NCBI RefSeq assembly: GCF_005887095.1
Contig: NZ_PNCI01000019.1
Coordinates: 1-64,000 of the forward strand
Direction: 5' to 3'
Length of the DNA stretch: 64,000 bases
From: Pseudoalteromonas rubra
GTDB taxonomy: Bacteria > Pseudomonadota > Gammaproteobacteria > Enterobacterales > Alteromonadaceae
A program made the translations under genes and the position numbers. Under the pieces are notes generated by a model. It saw only the letters and a program-made list of their open reading frames with translations, had not been told where the DNA came from and did not search any database. Shown here in pieces: positions 35,735 through 45,642 of this stretch. Each line of letters opens with the position of its first letter. Position 1 is the first letter of the stretch.

Positions 35735-36799
35735 CTAGCTGACACAAATGCCATATCTTGGCAGAATATCCACTATGATGCTCTGGCGGTGTTTCTTTGC
35801 CGCATCATGAAAATGTTTCCAGTCAGAATCAAGAAAGCCCGGATGATACTGATAACAGCGCTCGTCTCCCGTTTCCAATGTCGTTCCGAGTGCCTGATGC
35901 TTCCATGAGCCATGGCCCTTTGCGATATAGCTGAGCTGATGAGCACCCAGACCAAAACGGTCGTTCGCAATGGCATCCAGCCACTGGTGATGGCGTGTTT
36001 CGCCGTTATCACTGATAAACTGATTAAAACACTGAGCAATTTCGTTTCGTACATGTGGCGATAGCCCGGTGATAGGCTTTACCAGATAAGTTTGAAAAAC
36101 CTTACACAGCTCGTCTGCCGCCTGCAAAAAGTCGCTGGGGTTGTTGCGTTCAATGTACTCACCCAGACCGTTTGTATAAGACCAGTGCTGATGAGGCAGG
36201 TCGGGGTGTGAGAGCGCCTGACCATGGCCAAGGCTGGGAATATTGTCTTGCAGAATATTGGCGAAATAATCAGTGACCTTATCTATCAGGCTGTGGTGCT
36301 CCTGACCATTGTTATCTGTGATATTGCGTACATGGTTTACCGGATGGTCGACGCCTGCAAAGCCCCGGTGTCCCCAGGTATCAATAAACACATGGGCAGT
36401 GATCCCCAGTCGGTGTAATGAATAAGGGTGGTCTTTATCTGCCAGTACCTCTGCAACCATGTCCTTTGCTACATGAGAGTGTGGGCGGCACACCAGTTTT
36501 TGAATAAAGCTGCCACTTGGGTTTTCGCCTGCCGGTAAGCCGCCATTACCCGGCAAAAAATGAAATGGTACCCAGACTTTCATATTTTTAAGGCTGTCCA
36601 GATTACGATACTCAAGCATTTTGTGTGCAGTTGCTATCCGTTCATAAGCGGCGCCATTGTCAAACTCAATATGACCATAGTTAGTGGCGTCGTCTACATA
36701 CTGCGCGGCGTGCGCTATGGTGGTGGCCTGAGCCGGGGAGAAGCCAGCATCTCGTGCCACAACCCAGGTCATGGCGTGATGAAGATCAATTTGCATCAT
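35735..36799 (-). CDS. DUF6765 family protein
   Basis: This is a 354-aa protein rich in His and Asp. The start M-M-Q-I-D-L-H-H-A-M-T followed by HAAQYVDDATNYG, WVPFHFLPGN and LHRLGITAHVFIDTWGHRGFAG matches the DUF6765 family as I recall it. The many His/Asp pairs resemble zinc-dependent phospholipase C/nuclease folds, so hydrolysis of a phosphoester is possible, but no activity is established. There is no signal peptide. AAGGAAAA lies before the double ATG; I keep the first. Confidence 0.7.
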   Translation of the reverse strand: MMQIDLHHAMTWVVARDAGFSPAQATTIAHAAQYVDDATNYGHIEFDNGAAYERIATAHKMLEYRNLDSLKNMKVWVPFHFLPGNGGLPAGENPSGSFIQKLVCRPHSHVAKDMVAEVLADKDHPYSLHRLGITAHVFIDTWGHRGFAGVDHPVNHVRNITDNNGQEHHSLIDKVTDYFANILQDNIPSLGHGQALSHPDLPHQHWSYTNGLGEYIERNNPSDFLQAADELCKVFQTYLVKPITGLSPHVRNEIAQCFNQFISDNGETRHHQWLDAIANDRFGLGAHQLSYIAKGHGSWKHQALGTTLETGDERCYQYHPGFLDSDWKHFHDAAKKHRQSIIVDILPRYGICVS

Positions 36800-36942
36800 T
36801 TTTCCTTGCGAAAATCGATTAATGCAGTAAACGGTACACTATTCAACGAATTAATCCTACTGATGATGACGTGAAACGGATATAATAGCGCTCATTTTCA
36901 GATAATTGTATTCGGTATTCAGTGGTGCCGCAGAGAGTGTGT

Positions 36943-37596
36943 ATGAATAAAGGTTTTATGTTGGTTTGTGATGGCAGCAATGGAGCAGGCAAAACAACCG
37001 TGATTCAGGGCATTGCCGATTATCTTGAGCAACAGGGTTTTGACGTCGTACTGACTCGTGAGCCGGGCGGAACGCCGATAGGTGAGAAGATCCGTACTGT
37101 TATTTTAGACCCCACTACACCCGAAATGGGGTCAGTCACTGAGCTTATGCTGTTTGGTGCGGCACGGGCACAGCATGTCCAAGAAAAGATCCTGCCGGCA
37201 CTTGAAGCGGGGAAGGTTGTGATCTCCGATCGTTTTGACGCCGCGACATTCAGCTTTCAACATTATGCGCGAGGCATAGACCTGGAGACAATCACGACGA
37301 TTAACGAATTGGCGCTGGGCGGCTTTAAACCCGATATGAACATCATTCTGGATTTAGACCCTGAACTTGGTTTAACACGCGTAAATCAACGTGGTGAAGG
37401 GCTAGATCGGATGGAAGATGAAAAAATGGAATTTTTACACCGGGCACGGCAAGGTTATCTGGCCCAGGCACAGGCTGAACCAGCGCGATTTAGTGTGATT
37501 GATGCATCGCAAGATAAACAGGCTGTGCTGAGTGCCTGTTTAAAAGTCGTAGATTCGTTAGTAGCGGCTAGCCGTCAGCAAGACGATAACAGTTAA
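36943..37596 (+). CDS. tmk: thymidylate kinase (divergent)
   Basis: This is a 217-aa protein from the ATG at 36943; the frame extends to a GTG at 36922. The P-loop is DGSNGAGKTT where most bacterial enzymes have EGxEGAGKST. LTREPGGTPIGEKIR, SDRFDAATFSFQHYARG (the DRY-type motif with Phe) and GLDRMEDEKMEFLHRARQGY (LID region) support dTMP kinase. It phosphorylates dTMP to dTDP. The following holB, pilZ and tatD genes are the conserved gammaproteobacterial order, so this is the genuine tmk locus despite the unusual P-loop. Confidence 0.85.
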   Translation: MNKGFMLVCDGSNGAGKTTVIQGIADYLEQQGFDVVLTREPGGTPIGEKIRTVILDPTTPEMGSVTELMLFGAARAQHVQEKILPALEAGKVVISDRFDAATFSFQHYARGIDLETITTINELALGGFKPDMNIILDLDPELGLTRVNQRGEGLDRMEDEKMEFLHRARQGYLAQAQAEPARFSVIDASQDKQAVLSACLKVVDSLVAASRQQDDNS

Positions 37597-37609
37597 CTGG
37601 TGCGATGAT

Positions 37610-38515
37610 ATGTACCCCTGGCTAGAACCGGTTTTATCTCAATTACAGACGAGCTACCAACAACAGCGCTTTCATCATGCTCAGTTGCTTTATGGTATGG
37701 TTGGTGTTGGAAAGCTCGAGCTGGCCCAGTCACTTGCGGCAGCGTTGCTGTGCAAACAGGCTGGCACATCACTGTATGCTTGTGGGCAATGTAAAAGCTG
37801 CCTGCTTTTGGAAGCAGACAACCACCCGGACAAACTACTGATAACGGCCGAAACACAAAGTATCAGTGTTGATGCTATTCGGGGCCTGAATGAGTTTATA
37901 TTTCACTCAGCTCAGCAAGGAGGAAACAAAGTTGTTGTGATAGATGGCATTGAGAAGCTCACCGAGTCGGCTGCCAATGCGCTTTTGAAAACGCTTGAAG
38001 AGCCCGCCAAAGGGCGATACCTGCTGCTGTTATGCAACGACAGTGCACGCGTGGCCGCAACGGTTTTGAGCCGCTGCAACAAGTTGAATGTAGGTGTGTT
38101 TGATGGTAATGCGGTAGAAAGCTGGCTTGCCCAGCAGGGGATCCACACCAGTCAATTTCCCTGGATCAGCAATTTTATGTCGCAGCCGCTATTATTACAA
38201 AAGTGGTCACAGATGCAGCAACTCAATGACATAGACTACTTGTGGCAATCCGCACAGCGCCTTGGCGAAGGCGTCGATAGCGATGCTCTGACAAAAGCCC
38301 TGCAAGCTGATACCAGCCTGATACAGGTCTTTTGCGGTTTTGCACTGGCTGCCATCAACAATCGGATTGTGACGAGGCAGTTGGATTTTAGCAAAGCACA
38401 GGCTGCTATTGGGATAGTGAGGCGGTTTTCAGTAGACCAGCATACTGTGTTAGGCTTAAACTTGTCCCTGAGTCTGTCACGATTATGCTATCAGTTGCAG
38501 CAAACCTTAAGATAG
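37610..38515 (+). CDS. holB: DNA polymerase III subunit delta'
   Basis: This is a 301-aa AAA+ clamp-loader subunit. HAQLLYGMVGVGKLELAQSL holds the degenerate P-loop expected of delta', CGQCKSCLLLEADNHPD the zinc-binding Cys cluster, VIDGIEKLTESAANALLKTLEEPAKG the conserved sensor region, and SRCNKL the SRC motif. It is part of the complex that loads the beta clamp onto DNA. It starts 13 bases after tmk, and its end overlaps the longest frame of the PilZ gene. Confidence 0.93.
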   Translation: MYPWLEPVLSQLQTSYQQQRFHHAQLLYGMVGVGKLELAQSLAAALLCKQAGTSLYACGQCKSCLLLEADNHPDKLLITAETQSISVDAIRGLNEFIFHSAQQGGNKVVVIDGIEKLTESAANALLKTLEEPAKGRYLLLLCNDSARVAATVLSRCNKLNVGVFDGNAVESWLAQQGIHTSQFPWISNFMSQPLLLQKWSQMQQLNDIDYLWQSAQRLGEGVDSDALTKALQADTSLIQVFCGFALAAINNRIVTRQLDFSKAQAAIGIVRRFSVDQHTVLGLNLSLSLSRLCYQLQQTLR

Positions 38516-38523
38516 GAGTCAAG

Positions 38524-38850
38524 GTGCAAGAATTACTAGTCGATTTTGAAGACAATGACGAGCTATATCGCAGCTACATGCCATACCAAAAAAGCGGCGG
38601 TCTGTTCGTGCAAACCAATAGTCGTTATGAAATGGGCCAGGCGATAACGCTACGTATTACTTTGCCCGATGCGCTCGAAGAAGATGTAGTGACCGGAAAG
38701 GTTGTCTGGATCACGCCACAAGGTGCGCAAAACTCAAACCCACCTGGAATAGGCGTTGGGTTTGAAGCAGAAGACGAATTACTGAACGATAAAATAGTAA
38801 AAATGCTGGGCACTATGCTGAACACAGGTAAGCCCACCTACACCATGTAA
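38524..38850 (+). CDS. pilZ: type IV pilus-associated PilZ protein
   Basis: This is 108 aa from the GTG at 38524, which has TAGGAG 5 bases upstream; an ATG at 38485 inside holB is the longer alternative. VDFEDNDELYRSYMPYQKSGGLFV, ITLRITLPDALE, GKVVWITPQGAQ and PPGIGVGFE are those of the orthologue next to holB in Pseudomonas, needed for type IV pilus assembly. This subtype lacks the RxxxR c-di-GMP-binding motif. It lies between holB and tatD, as usual. Confidence 0.88.
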   Translation: MQELLVDFEDNDELYRSYMPYQKSGGLFVQTNSRYEMGQAITLRITLPDALEEDVVTGKVVWITPQGAQNSNPPGIGVGFEAEDELLNDKIVKMLGTMLNTGKPTYTM

Positions 38851-38858
38851 GAGTAGTT

Positions 38859-39647
38859 ATGATTGTAGATTCTCATTGTCACCTTGACAGACTGGACTTT
38901 GATAAGCTGGGTAAAGCATTACCCGAGATCCTCACGGATGCCAGAGCAAAGCAGGTTGAACACTTTTTATGTGTGAGCGTTACCCTGGCTCAGTTTCCGG
39001 CCATGCTGGAAAAAATTCTCCCCTTTGACGATGTGTCAGCTTCTTGCGGTGTGCATCCATTAAACCAGGACGATGCACTAGACCCGGCGCTATTAAAAGA
39101 GCTGGCTCAGCACCCAAAAGTCGTGGCAATTGGTGAGACTGGGTTGGATTACTACTATTCAAAAGACACACACCAGGTGCAAAGGGACAGCTTTGCACAG
39201 CATATTGATATTGCTAATGAACTCAACAAGCCACTGATAATTCATACTCGTGATGCCAGACAGGATACACTGGACATTATGCGTGCGCATCAGGCGCAGC
39301 AGTGCGGCGGTGTATTGCATTGCTTTACGGAGAACTGGGAGATGGCAAAGCAGGCCATTGATATGGGGTTCTATATTTCTATCTCTGGGATTGTTACTTT
39401 TAAAAATGCCACAGAGCTGCAAGATGTTGTTAAGCGTTTGCCTCTGGACAGGCTGTTAATTGAAACAGACTCTCCTTATCTGGCGCCTGTGCCACATCGT
39501 GGTAAAACCAACCAACCAGCCTATGTGCAGGATGTTGCGTACTTTATCGCAGATTTAAAAGGTATAAGTTACAAGGAGTTAGCCAGCGCAACAACGGAGA
39601 ATTTCTACCGTTTGTTTGGTCTGGCTCAACGTGGTAATGTCTGCTAA
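38859..39647 (+). CDS. TatD-family metal-dependent deoxyribonuclease (YcfH type)
   Basis: This is a 262-aa TIM-barrel hydrolase. DSHCHLDRLDF gives the HxH metal ligands at the start, CGVHPLNQDD, AIGETGLDYYYSKD (Glu ligand), LIIHTRDAR (His), GGVLHCFTENWE (His) and LIETDSPYLAPVPHRGK (Asp) follow. The position after holB and pilZ marks it as the YcfH orthologue. These enzymes are 3'-5' exonucleases implicated in DNA repair and D-aminoacyl-tRNA deacylation. The next gene starts within its last 11 bases. Confidence 0.92.
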   Translation: MIVDSHCHLDRLDFDKLGKALPEILTDARAKQVEHFLCVSVTLAQFPAMLEKILPFDDVSASCGVHPLNQDDALDPALLKELAQHPKVVAIGETGLDYYYSKDTHQVQRDSFAQHIDIANELNKPLIIHTRDARQDTLDIMRAHQAQQCGGVLHCFTENWEMAKQAIDMGFYISISGIVTFKNATELQDVVKRLPLDRLLIETDSPYLAPVPHRGKTNQPAYVQDVAYFIADLKGISYKELASATTENFYRLFGLAQRGNVC

Positions 39648-41505
39648 CGATTCTGACTTACCTTATGTATTGCTCGGCCCTATGGTGCGCCGGGCAGAGC
39701 CAACACAAATTTGCCTGCAGTTTGTTACTACGGCAGCGCCAGCGTTCGAGCTTGAAATCGACGGGATTGAGGTAGCGGTTGAGCAAAGTGAAATCAGGCT
39801 GGGTACGTATTTATATCTGTGTTTTTTACTGATCACTCCAAGCCAAGGCCATTTTAAATGCGATACCAACCTGAGCTATCGTATTAAGGCGCAGGGATGT
39901 TGGCTGGATCTAAGTGCGCTGAGCTACACTGGCTCACCACAGCTTATGGTGCCCGAATCCATTCACAGCGTGCTTCACGGCTCGTGCCGCAATCCGCATC
40001 ACCACAGCCGAGACAGCCTGGCAACTGCGGATGACTATCTGCGTCAGACTTTGCATGACAAGACAAAACGCCCCTCACTGTTATTAATGTCCGGAGATCA
40101 GATTTACGCGGATGATGTGGCGGGCCCGATGCTTATGGCCGCACACAGACTGATCTCACTACTCGACATTTACCCTGAGGACAATGTTGCTCTGACTTTG
40201 CCAGAGTCTTTGGACCAGCAGCTCTATCAACGTCATCATTGGTTACCAAAAACGCCCTGGCAGGAGCGTAGTAAGTGGACGATGGGTCACTGGCTTAAAA
40301 AAGATGAGGTACATTTCTCTAGTGTTAAGGCTGGCAATCACCTGATCACGCTTGAAGAATTTATTGCCTGCTACCTGCTTAACTTTAGTTACCAGGCCTG
40401 GCAGTTGGTCGATTTGGCGCAGTTGCATGGCGACGCTCTGAGCCATGCCCAGTCACTTGAATTTGCTGCGGACAAGCGCGCTTTGCTGGGGTTTATTGAA
40501 ACCTTACCGGCGGCCCAGCGATTGTTTGCTAACGTCTCTACATTAATGATGTTTGACGATCATGACGTGACAGACGACTGGAACCTGACCGCGAGGTGGG
40601 AGCAAAATATTGCCAATTCTCCGGCGAGTCGACGGATCATAGCCAATGGCCTGATAGCATACTGGTTGTTCCAGGGATTGGGTAATGATGCCTTGTGCGC
40701 GACAGGTAAGTTGATCGATGGGTTTACCCGATGTCTTACAGCCCATAACAAATGGGCGCTGGCCAGCTTCGACAAGGCCCTGCACCGTTTTACACAGTGG
40801 CATTATTGCCTCGACACACAGCCAAAAGTTGTGGTGTTGGATACGCGTACCCATCGCTGGCGCAATGAGCAGGATTTCAATGAACCCAGTGGCCTCATGG
40901 ACTGGGAAACCCTGATGGAATTGCAGGAGCAAATGCTGAACCAGGACGCTGTCTTGCTGGTGAGCCCGGCACCGGTATTTGGCGTCAAAGCGATAGAAAC
41001 AATACAGGCAGTGTTCAACGCATGTGGTCATCCTCTGGTGGTGGATGTAGAGAACTGGATGGCGCATGAGGGCGCTGCGAAAAAACTGATCGACATTTTT
41101 AAGCGCGAAGATACACCTCGTGAGACCATTATTCTATCTGGTGATGTGCATTACTCATTCTGCTTCTCTGTCGCGGCTCGTTTTGGCCGGCACGATAATC
41201 GGATCTGGCAGCTTACTTCTTCAGGCATAAAAAACGAATTTCCAAAGCGCCTGCTGCATATCCTGGAAAAACTGGATACCTGGCTTTTTGCTCCCTGGAG
41301 TCCGTTCAACCTGTTTACTAAGCGTTGGCAGTTGTCGGTGCGAAAACACCACAGTGACAGTGTTGGTAAACGCTACTTAGTGAGTGCATCTGCCATCAGT
41401 CTGGTTGAGTTACAAAAAGGAAGACTGAGCCGCTATCGTTTACTGCGCTCAGATGGGGAGGTTACTGAATTTGCCTTATCTGAACATGATGATACTCGCT
41501 GTTAA
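39637..41505 (+). CDS. PhoD-like metallophosphoesterase
   Basis: This is a 622-aa protein from the ATG at 39637; the frame opens at a TTG at 39616. An N-terminal beta domain (about 1-100) precedes the phosphoesterase: HGSCRNPHHH, LLLMSGDQIYADDVAG, MMFDDHDVTDDWN and IILSGDVHYSF are the metal ligands of the PhoD/purple acid phosphatase type. There is no signal peptide, in contrast to secreted PhoD, so it is probably cytoplasmic. It overlaps tatD by 11 bases, which suggests translational coupling. The substrate is unknown. Confidence 0.85.
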   Translation: MSANDSDLPYVLLGPMVRRAEPTQICLQFVTTAAPAFELEIDGIEVAVEQSEIRLGTYLYLCFLLITPSQGHFKCDTNLSYRIKAQGCWLDLSALSYTGSPQLMVPESIHSVLHGSCRNPHHHSRDSLATADDYLRQTLHDKTKRPSLLLMSGDQIYADDVAGPMLMAAHRLISLLDIYPEDNVALTLPESLDQQLYQRHHWLPKTPWQERSKWTMGHWLKKDEVHFSSVKAGNHLITLEEFIACYLLNFSYQAWQLVDLAQLHGDALSHAQSLEFAADKRALLGFIETLPAAQRLFANVSTLMMFDDHDVTDDWNLTARWEQNIANSPASRRIIANGLIAYWLFQGLGNDALCATGKLIDGFTRCLTAHNKWALASFDKALHRFTQWHYCLDTQPKVVVLDTRTHRWRNEQDFNEPSGLMDWETLMELQEQMLNQDAVLLVSPAPVFGVKAIETIQAVFNACGHPLVVDVENWMAHEGAAKKLIDIFKREDTPRETIILSGDVHYSFCFSVAARFGRHDNRIWQLTSSGIKNEFPKRLLHILEKLDTWLFAPWSPFNLFTKRWQLSVRKHHSDSVGKRYLVSASAISLVELQKGRLSRYRLLRSDGEVTEFALSEHDDTRC

Positions 41506-41574
41506 CTCAATAACCGACATCTCAGCTGGATTGTAAAGTTTTGCTATAGTTACAACAAAGAGCCTGCGCAAAAG

Positions 41575-44500
41575 GTGATAGGGTTGTATCAGCAACAACA
41601 TATAAAACACACAAAATTAAGCGTGAGCTTCCTGATCCTAGTGATGGTCTGGTTGTATTCAGCTCCTTTAATGGCTGTTCCCGTCTTTTCTGATACGGCG
41701 CAGGTGATGCGTCACTATGATTATGAATCAGGTCTTAGTCAGGTCAGTATTACCGCGATTGAAGAGGATCAACTTGGTTATATCTGGATTGGTACACAAG
41801 CGGGCCTCAACCGCTTTGATGGCCACTCATTTAAGCAGTTTAGTAGCCGCCAGCAGGATCCGTTTTCTTTAGCCGGGGCCTTCATTACCGCGCTGTGCCA
41901 TAGTGGCGAGTCGTTATGGATTGGTACCAGCACTGGGCTCAGCGTTTATCATACCGTTACGGGTCGGTTTCAGAGCTTTTTAAGTGATTTTAGTCCTTTG
42001 ATCCCCTCTGATCGGGTCCAGTCTATTGGTTGCCAGGGCAGTGCCATTTCAGTTACCACAGAAGACGGTTTTTATTATGTAATAGACAAAGCAACACTGC
42101 TACCGCAAGAGTTGGCGCTGAAAGGCGACTTTATTCGATATGTAACGGTATACAAAAACTTGGTTTATTACCTGTCTGACGAGGGGCTGGTGGTCAATAA
42201 TCGCCAGACAGATATGACAACATTATTGCTATCGGGGGATTTTAAGTCACTGATGATCAGTGGTGAGCGGGCATTTTTGATAGGCAAGGATGACAAACTA
42301 ACGGCATATGACACTTTATTTGAGCGCGCTTTATGGGAAAGTGCCATTGCTCCGGATTCTAAGCTGGTATTGCACTCTGTTTTCGCTTCAGCGGGCGAGT
42401 TGTTTGTAGCTACCAGCCATGGCGTATATCTGCTTAACATGAAAGGTGAGATTAAAAAACGCTGGTATAAAAGGGGCAACAATAAGTCAGGGTTGCAAGA
42501 CAGCAGCATTCTCTCAGTTTTCAGAGACAGTAATAGTGACTTGTGGATTGGGACAGAAACCCGAGGCCTGCACTTCATCAGCCAACTCAGTGAAACTTTT
42601 GGCCATGTTGGGGAATACAACTACCCCAGCGCACCTTTGGCAAACTCGGATGTCCGCAGCTTTGCTTTGGATGCATCAGACCGCTTGTGGGTTGCAACGT
42701 CAAGTGGTGTCTATATCTTCCAACAGCAGCAGTTTATTAAGGCAGAGCAGATTTACCCTAAGCTAATCACTTTCTCAAATAGCTTTATTACTAAAGTGCA
42801 GGTTGTCAATGAGCACGTGTGGCTGACCTCTCGTGGTGCTGGTGTGGCCAGGCTCAATCTCTCAAATGGTGAGGTGATGCACTTTATGCCCGATTTCGGT
42901 AATGGTCCGGAACTGAGTTTTAACGACATCACAGTGTTTAAGCAGCAGGTCTTGTTGAGTTCTCGCACATTGGGTTTGCTTTATTATGATAAGAATCAGA
43001 AAAAGCTCCTGCCATTTTTTGCGCCATCGGTTTCAGCACCTAATCATGTGTCGTCTGTTTTGGTCGATGGCGACGGCTTTTATTTCGGCAGTGTGGGTGA
43101 TGGCCTGTTCCATTATGATGGCCTGACAATTAGATCGCTGACCACAAATAATGGTTTGGCATCGGATATTGTCTTTATGCTGGCGCGCGATACACTCGGC
43201 GCAATTTGGGTCGCCAGTGAATCAGGGATAAGCATCCTGAACAAGCAATTTGAAGTTGAAAAGGTGTTAAAGATAGCCGACGGGCTCGCCAATGAAGCCA
43301 TCTGGGCCATGGTGTTTGATCAGCAACAACATGTCTGGCTGGGCACAAGTGGTGGCCTGAGTCGGATCAATATACATGATCACAATATAGATAACTTTTT
43401 GGTTGTCGATGGCGTGCAGGATAATGAATTCAATTATAATGCCGCCTGGCTGGCACCCGATGGCCGAGTTTTTATTGGCGGGGCCAAAGGGTTCAATCAA
43501 TTTTACCCGGAGCAAATCCGTATCGCGTTTGGGATCCGCCCCCTGTTAATCTCAAGTATCGAGTTGCTGGGAGAGGTATTACACCCCGAAGCCAGTAGTG
43601 AGCTCTCGCTGGCACCCGAACTCACAGAGAAACTGTCTCTGAATTATGATCAGGATATTATCTCTTTACACTATTCCAGCCTGGACTATGGCTCAGAGCG
43701 CTTAAACTTCTTTTATCGTATCGTCGGGTTGAGCGATCAGTGGTTGAAACTGGCTGATGGGGTCAGGCAAATCAATCTGCTGAAACTGGAGCCTGGGAAC
43801 TATCAGGTACAAACATACACAGTCAATCGTTTTAATCAAAAATCGCCTGTACATCGCTTCACCATAAGTATTAAAGCGCCCTGGTGGTGGGACTGGTATT
43901 CCAAGACGTTTTACGTTGTTGCACTGACGTTGAGTTTTGCCTTATGGCTGAGGCAGCGGCAGGCGCGCTTTCGTCAGGTGGTGGATGACAACCGGGTGAT
44001 GAATGAGCTGCAACAACGCCTTGAACTGAGTTTGTGGGCAAGCGGTGATGAGTTATGGGACTGGCACCTTGAGAACAAAAAAGTTTACCGCTACTGCGTT
44101 AAGCCACGTATTGACTATGGCAGGGATCAGACGACTATGTCGGTCGAAGACATAGACCAGTTTGTCCATCCAAAAGACTGCATTGCCTGGGAGGAGAAAA
44201 TCGAAGCATGCCTTGAGGGTGAGCAGGACACCTATGAAATTGCGATGCGGGTAAAAACGCTCAAGGACCAGTGGAGCTGGGTATTGGAGCGGGGTAAAGT
44301 GGTGAGTCGCGACCATCATGGTAGACCACAACGCATTGTAGGCGCGTTGAAAGACATAGCAGAGCTGAAGGCGCACCAGAATGCATTGCAGACGCTCAAT
44401 GAACAACTGGAAATTAAAGTGGCAATGCGAACAGACGAACTCTACAAAAAGAACCAAAAGCTTGAACAGGCAATGATGGAGCTTAAGCGCACTCAGCAGG

Positions 44501-45270
44501 AACTGATTGAAAGTGAAAAAATGGCGTCACTGGGCAATGTGGTGGCAGGGATTGCACATGAGATTAATACGCCGCTTGGCGTGGCAATTACCGCGTTGAC
44601 TTACAATCAGGAATGCTTACACAACATCAATGAAAAGCTTCAGAAAAAGCAATTGCGTCAGGCTGATCTGGAGCGCTCCAATTCAGAGCAGGAGGAAGGA
44701 TACAGGTTGATCCTACGGAATCTGGACAGAGCCCAAATGTTGATCAGCAACTTTAAGCAGGTCGCTGTTGATCAGTCTAGCGAAGTGGAACGGGATATTA
44801 ATGTCAAAGATTATATCGAAGATGTGTTTAGCTCACTCTTACCACTGAGTAAAGGTAAAGAAATTACATTATCTATCACAGGAGACGCCGACATATTGGT
44901 CAATACTTACCCAGGCGCCATCTATCAGATCATGACAAATTTATTCAATAACTCCATGATCCATGGTTTTGAAAAGCAACAAAAGGGTAAGGTTGGAGTG
45001 TCGGTCAGTATGCTTGATGAGCAATGGCTGCTTATATACCAAGATGATGGGATCGGGATGTCAAAAGAGGGATTAAAAACGCTGTTCGATCCGTTTGTAA
45101 CAACAAAAAGAAGCCAGGGCGGCTGCGGTCTGGGCATGCATATAGTGTATAACCTGGTAACACAGCTGCTCAAAGGTGAAATCAACGCAAGCTCAACGCC
45201 AGGACAAGGCATTGAAGTCAGCATTAAAGTTCCATACACCCCCGCTAAAGACGAAGAAGTGGCTGTGTGA
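41575..45270 (+). CDS. beta-propeller sensor histidine kinase
   Basis: This is a 1231-aa membrane kinase (GTG start). Order: a signal/anchor segment (about 15-35); a periplasmic two-component propeller made of Reg_prop repeats (about 45-680; for example QVSITAIEEDQLGYIWIGTQ-type and VWLGTSGGLSRIN); a Y_Y_Y domain (about 690-770, with YQVQTYTVNR); a transmembrane segment near 780-797; a PAS domain (about 815-920); a coiled coil; HisKA with His995 in AGIAHEINTPLGV; and a HATPase (NLFNNSMIHG, DDGIGM, GGCGLGMHIVYNLV). There is no receiver or DNA-binding domain, so a separate regulator is needed, and none lies next to it. Kinases with this sensor type often detect glycans, but the ligand here is unknown. 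Confidence 0.92.
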   Translation: MIGLYQQQHIKHTKLSVSFLILVMVWLYSAPLMAVPVFSDTAQVMRHYDYESGLSQVSITAIEEDQLGYIWIGTQAGLNRFDGHSFKQFSSRQQDPFSLAGAFITALCHSGESLWIGTSTGLSVYHTVTGRFQSFLSDFSPLIPSDRVQSIGCQGSAISVTTEDGFYYVIDKATLLPQELALKGDFIRYVTVYKNLVYYLSDEGLVVNNRQTDMTTLLLSGDFKSLMISGERAFLIGKDDKLTAYDTLFERALWESAIAPDSKLVLHSVFASAGELFVATSHGVYLLNMKGEIKKRWYKRGNNKSGLQDSSILSVFRDSNSDLWIGTETRGLHFISQLSETFGHVGEYNYPSAPLANSDVRSFALDASDRLWVATSSGVYIFQQQQFIKAEQIYPKLITFSNSFITKVQVVNEHVWLTSRGAGVARLNLSNGEVMHFMPDFGNGPELSFNDITVFKQQVLLSSRTLGLLYYDKNQKKLLPFFAPSVSAPNHVSSVLVDGDGFYFGSVGDGLFHYDGLTIRSLTTNNGLASDIVFMLARDTLGAIWVASESGISILNKQFEVEKVLKIADGLANEAIWAMVFDQQQHVWLGTSGGLSRINIHDHNIDNFLVVDGVQDNEFNYNAAWLAPDGRVFIGGAKGFNQFYPEQIRIAFGIRPLLISSIELLGEVLHPEASSELSLAPELTEKLSLNYDQDIISLHYSSLDYGSERLNFFYRIVGLSDQWLKLADGVRQINLLKLEPGNYQVQTYTVNRFNQKSPVHRFTISIKAPWWWDWYSKTFYVVALTLSFALWLRQRQARFRQVVDDNRVMNELQQRLELSLWASGDELWDWHLENKKVYRYCVKPRIDYGRDQTTMSVEDIDQFVHPKDCIAWEEKIEACLEGEQDTYEIAMRVKTLKDQWSWVLERGKVVSRDHHGRPQRIVGALKDIAELKAHQNALQTLNEQLEIKVAMRTDELYKKNQKLEQAMMELKRTQQELIESEKMASLGNVVAGIAHEINTPLGVAITALTYNQECLHNINEKLQKKQLRQADLERSNSEQEEGYRLILRNLDRAQMLISNFKQVAVDQSSEVERDINVKDYIEDVFSSLLPLSKGKEITLSITGDADILVNTYPGAIYQIMTNLFNNSMIHGFEKQQKGKVGVSVSMLDEQWLLIYQDDGIGMSKEGLKTLFDPFVTTKRSQGGCGLGMHIVYNLVTQLLKGEINASSTPGQGIEVSIKVPYTPAKDEEVAV

Positions 45271-45642
45271 GGCAAGATCAAAGAGACGCATTATCGTGCA
45301 AAGTCGATCTTTAGCTCGGTCTTTGCGCAAGTGAAATGAGCTATTCTAGTTGAATAGAAATTGGATTACTTTTATCTATAATAACAGCGTTCACACTGTG
45401 ACTGCTTAGCTAACTATGTTGATAACTTTCAAATTTCCCTGATCTCCCTCCTGTTTTTTCAAGCGGTATTCATATCAGGTTTTCATTAGATCAAGACCTT
45501 ACTGCACTAGACCACTGAACTATTAGTCGCTCATCCATAATTGGTTAATTCAAATTATTTTGCTAATGTAAATAATTTTCAATTATAATCGTGCGATTAA
45601 ACGAGTAATCATGCATGTTAATTTACATTGTAGAACTAGGTT
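45271..45642. other. 372-bp intergenic region before the iron operon
   Basis: No gene is seen. The region is AT-rich near its right end and carries the Fur-like site at 45565-45583, 60 bases before the first gene of the iron operon. Confidence 0.5.
45565..45583. promoter_or_regulatory. Fur-like box upstream of the PepSY operon
   Basis: ATGTAAATAATTTTCAA inside this stretch agrees at 13 of 17 positions with the Fur dyad ATGATAATAATTATCAT. It is less perfect than the box at 47910, but its place before a PepSY operon makes iron control likely. Confidence 0.5.
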
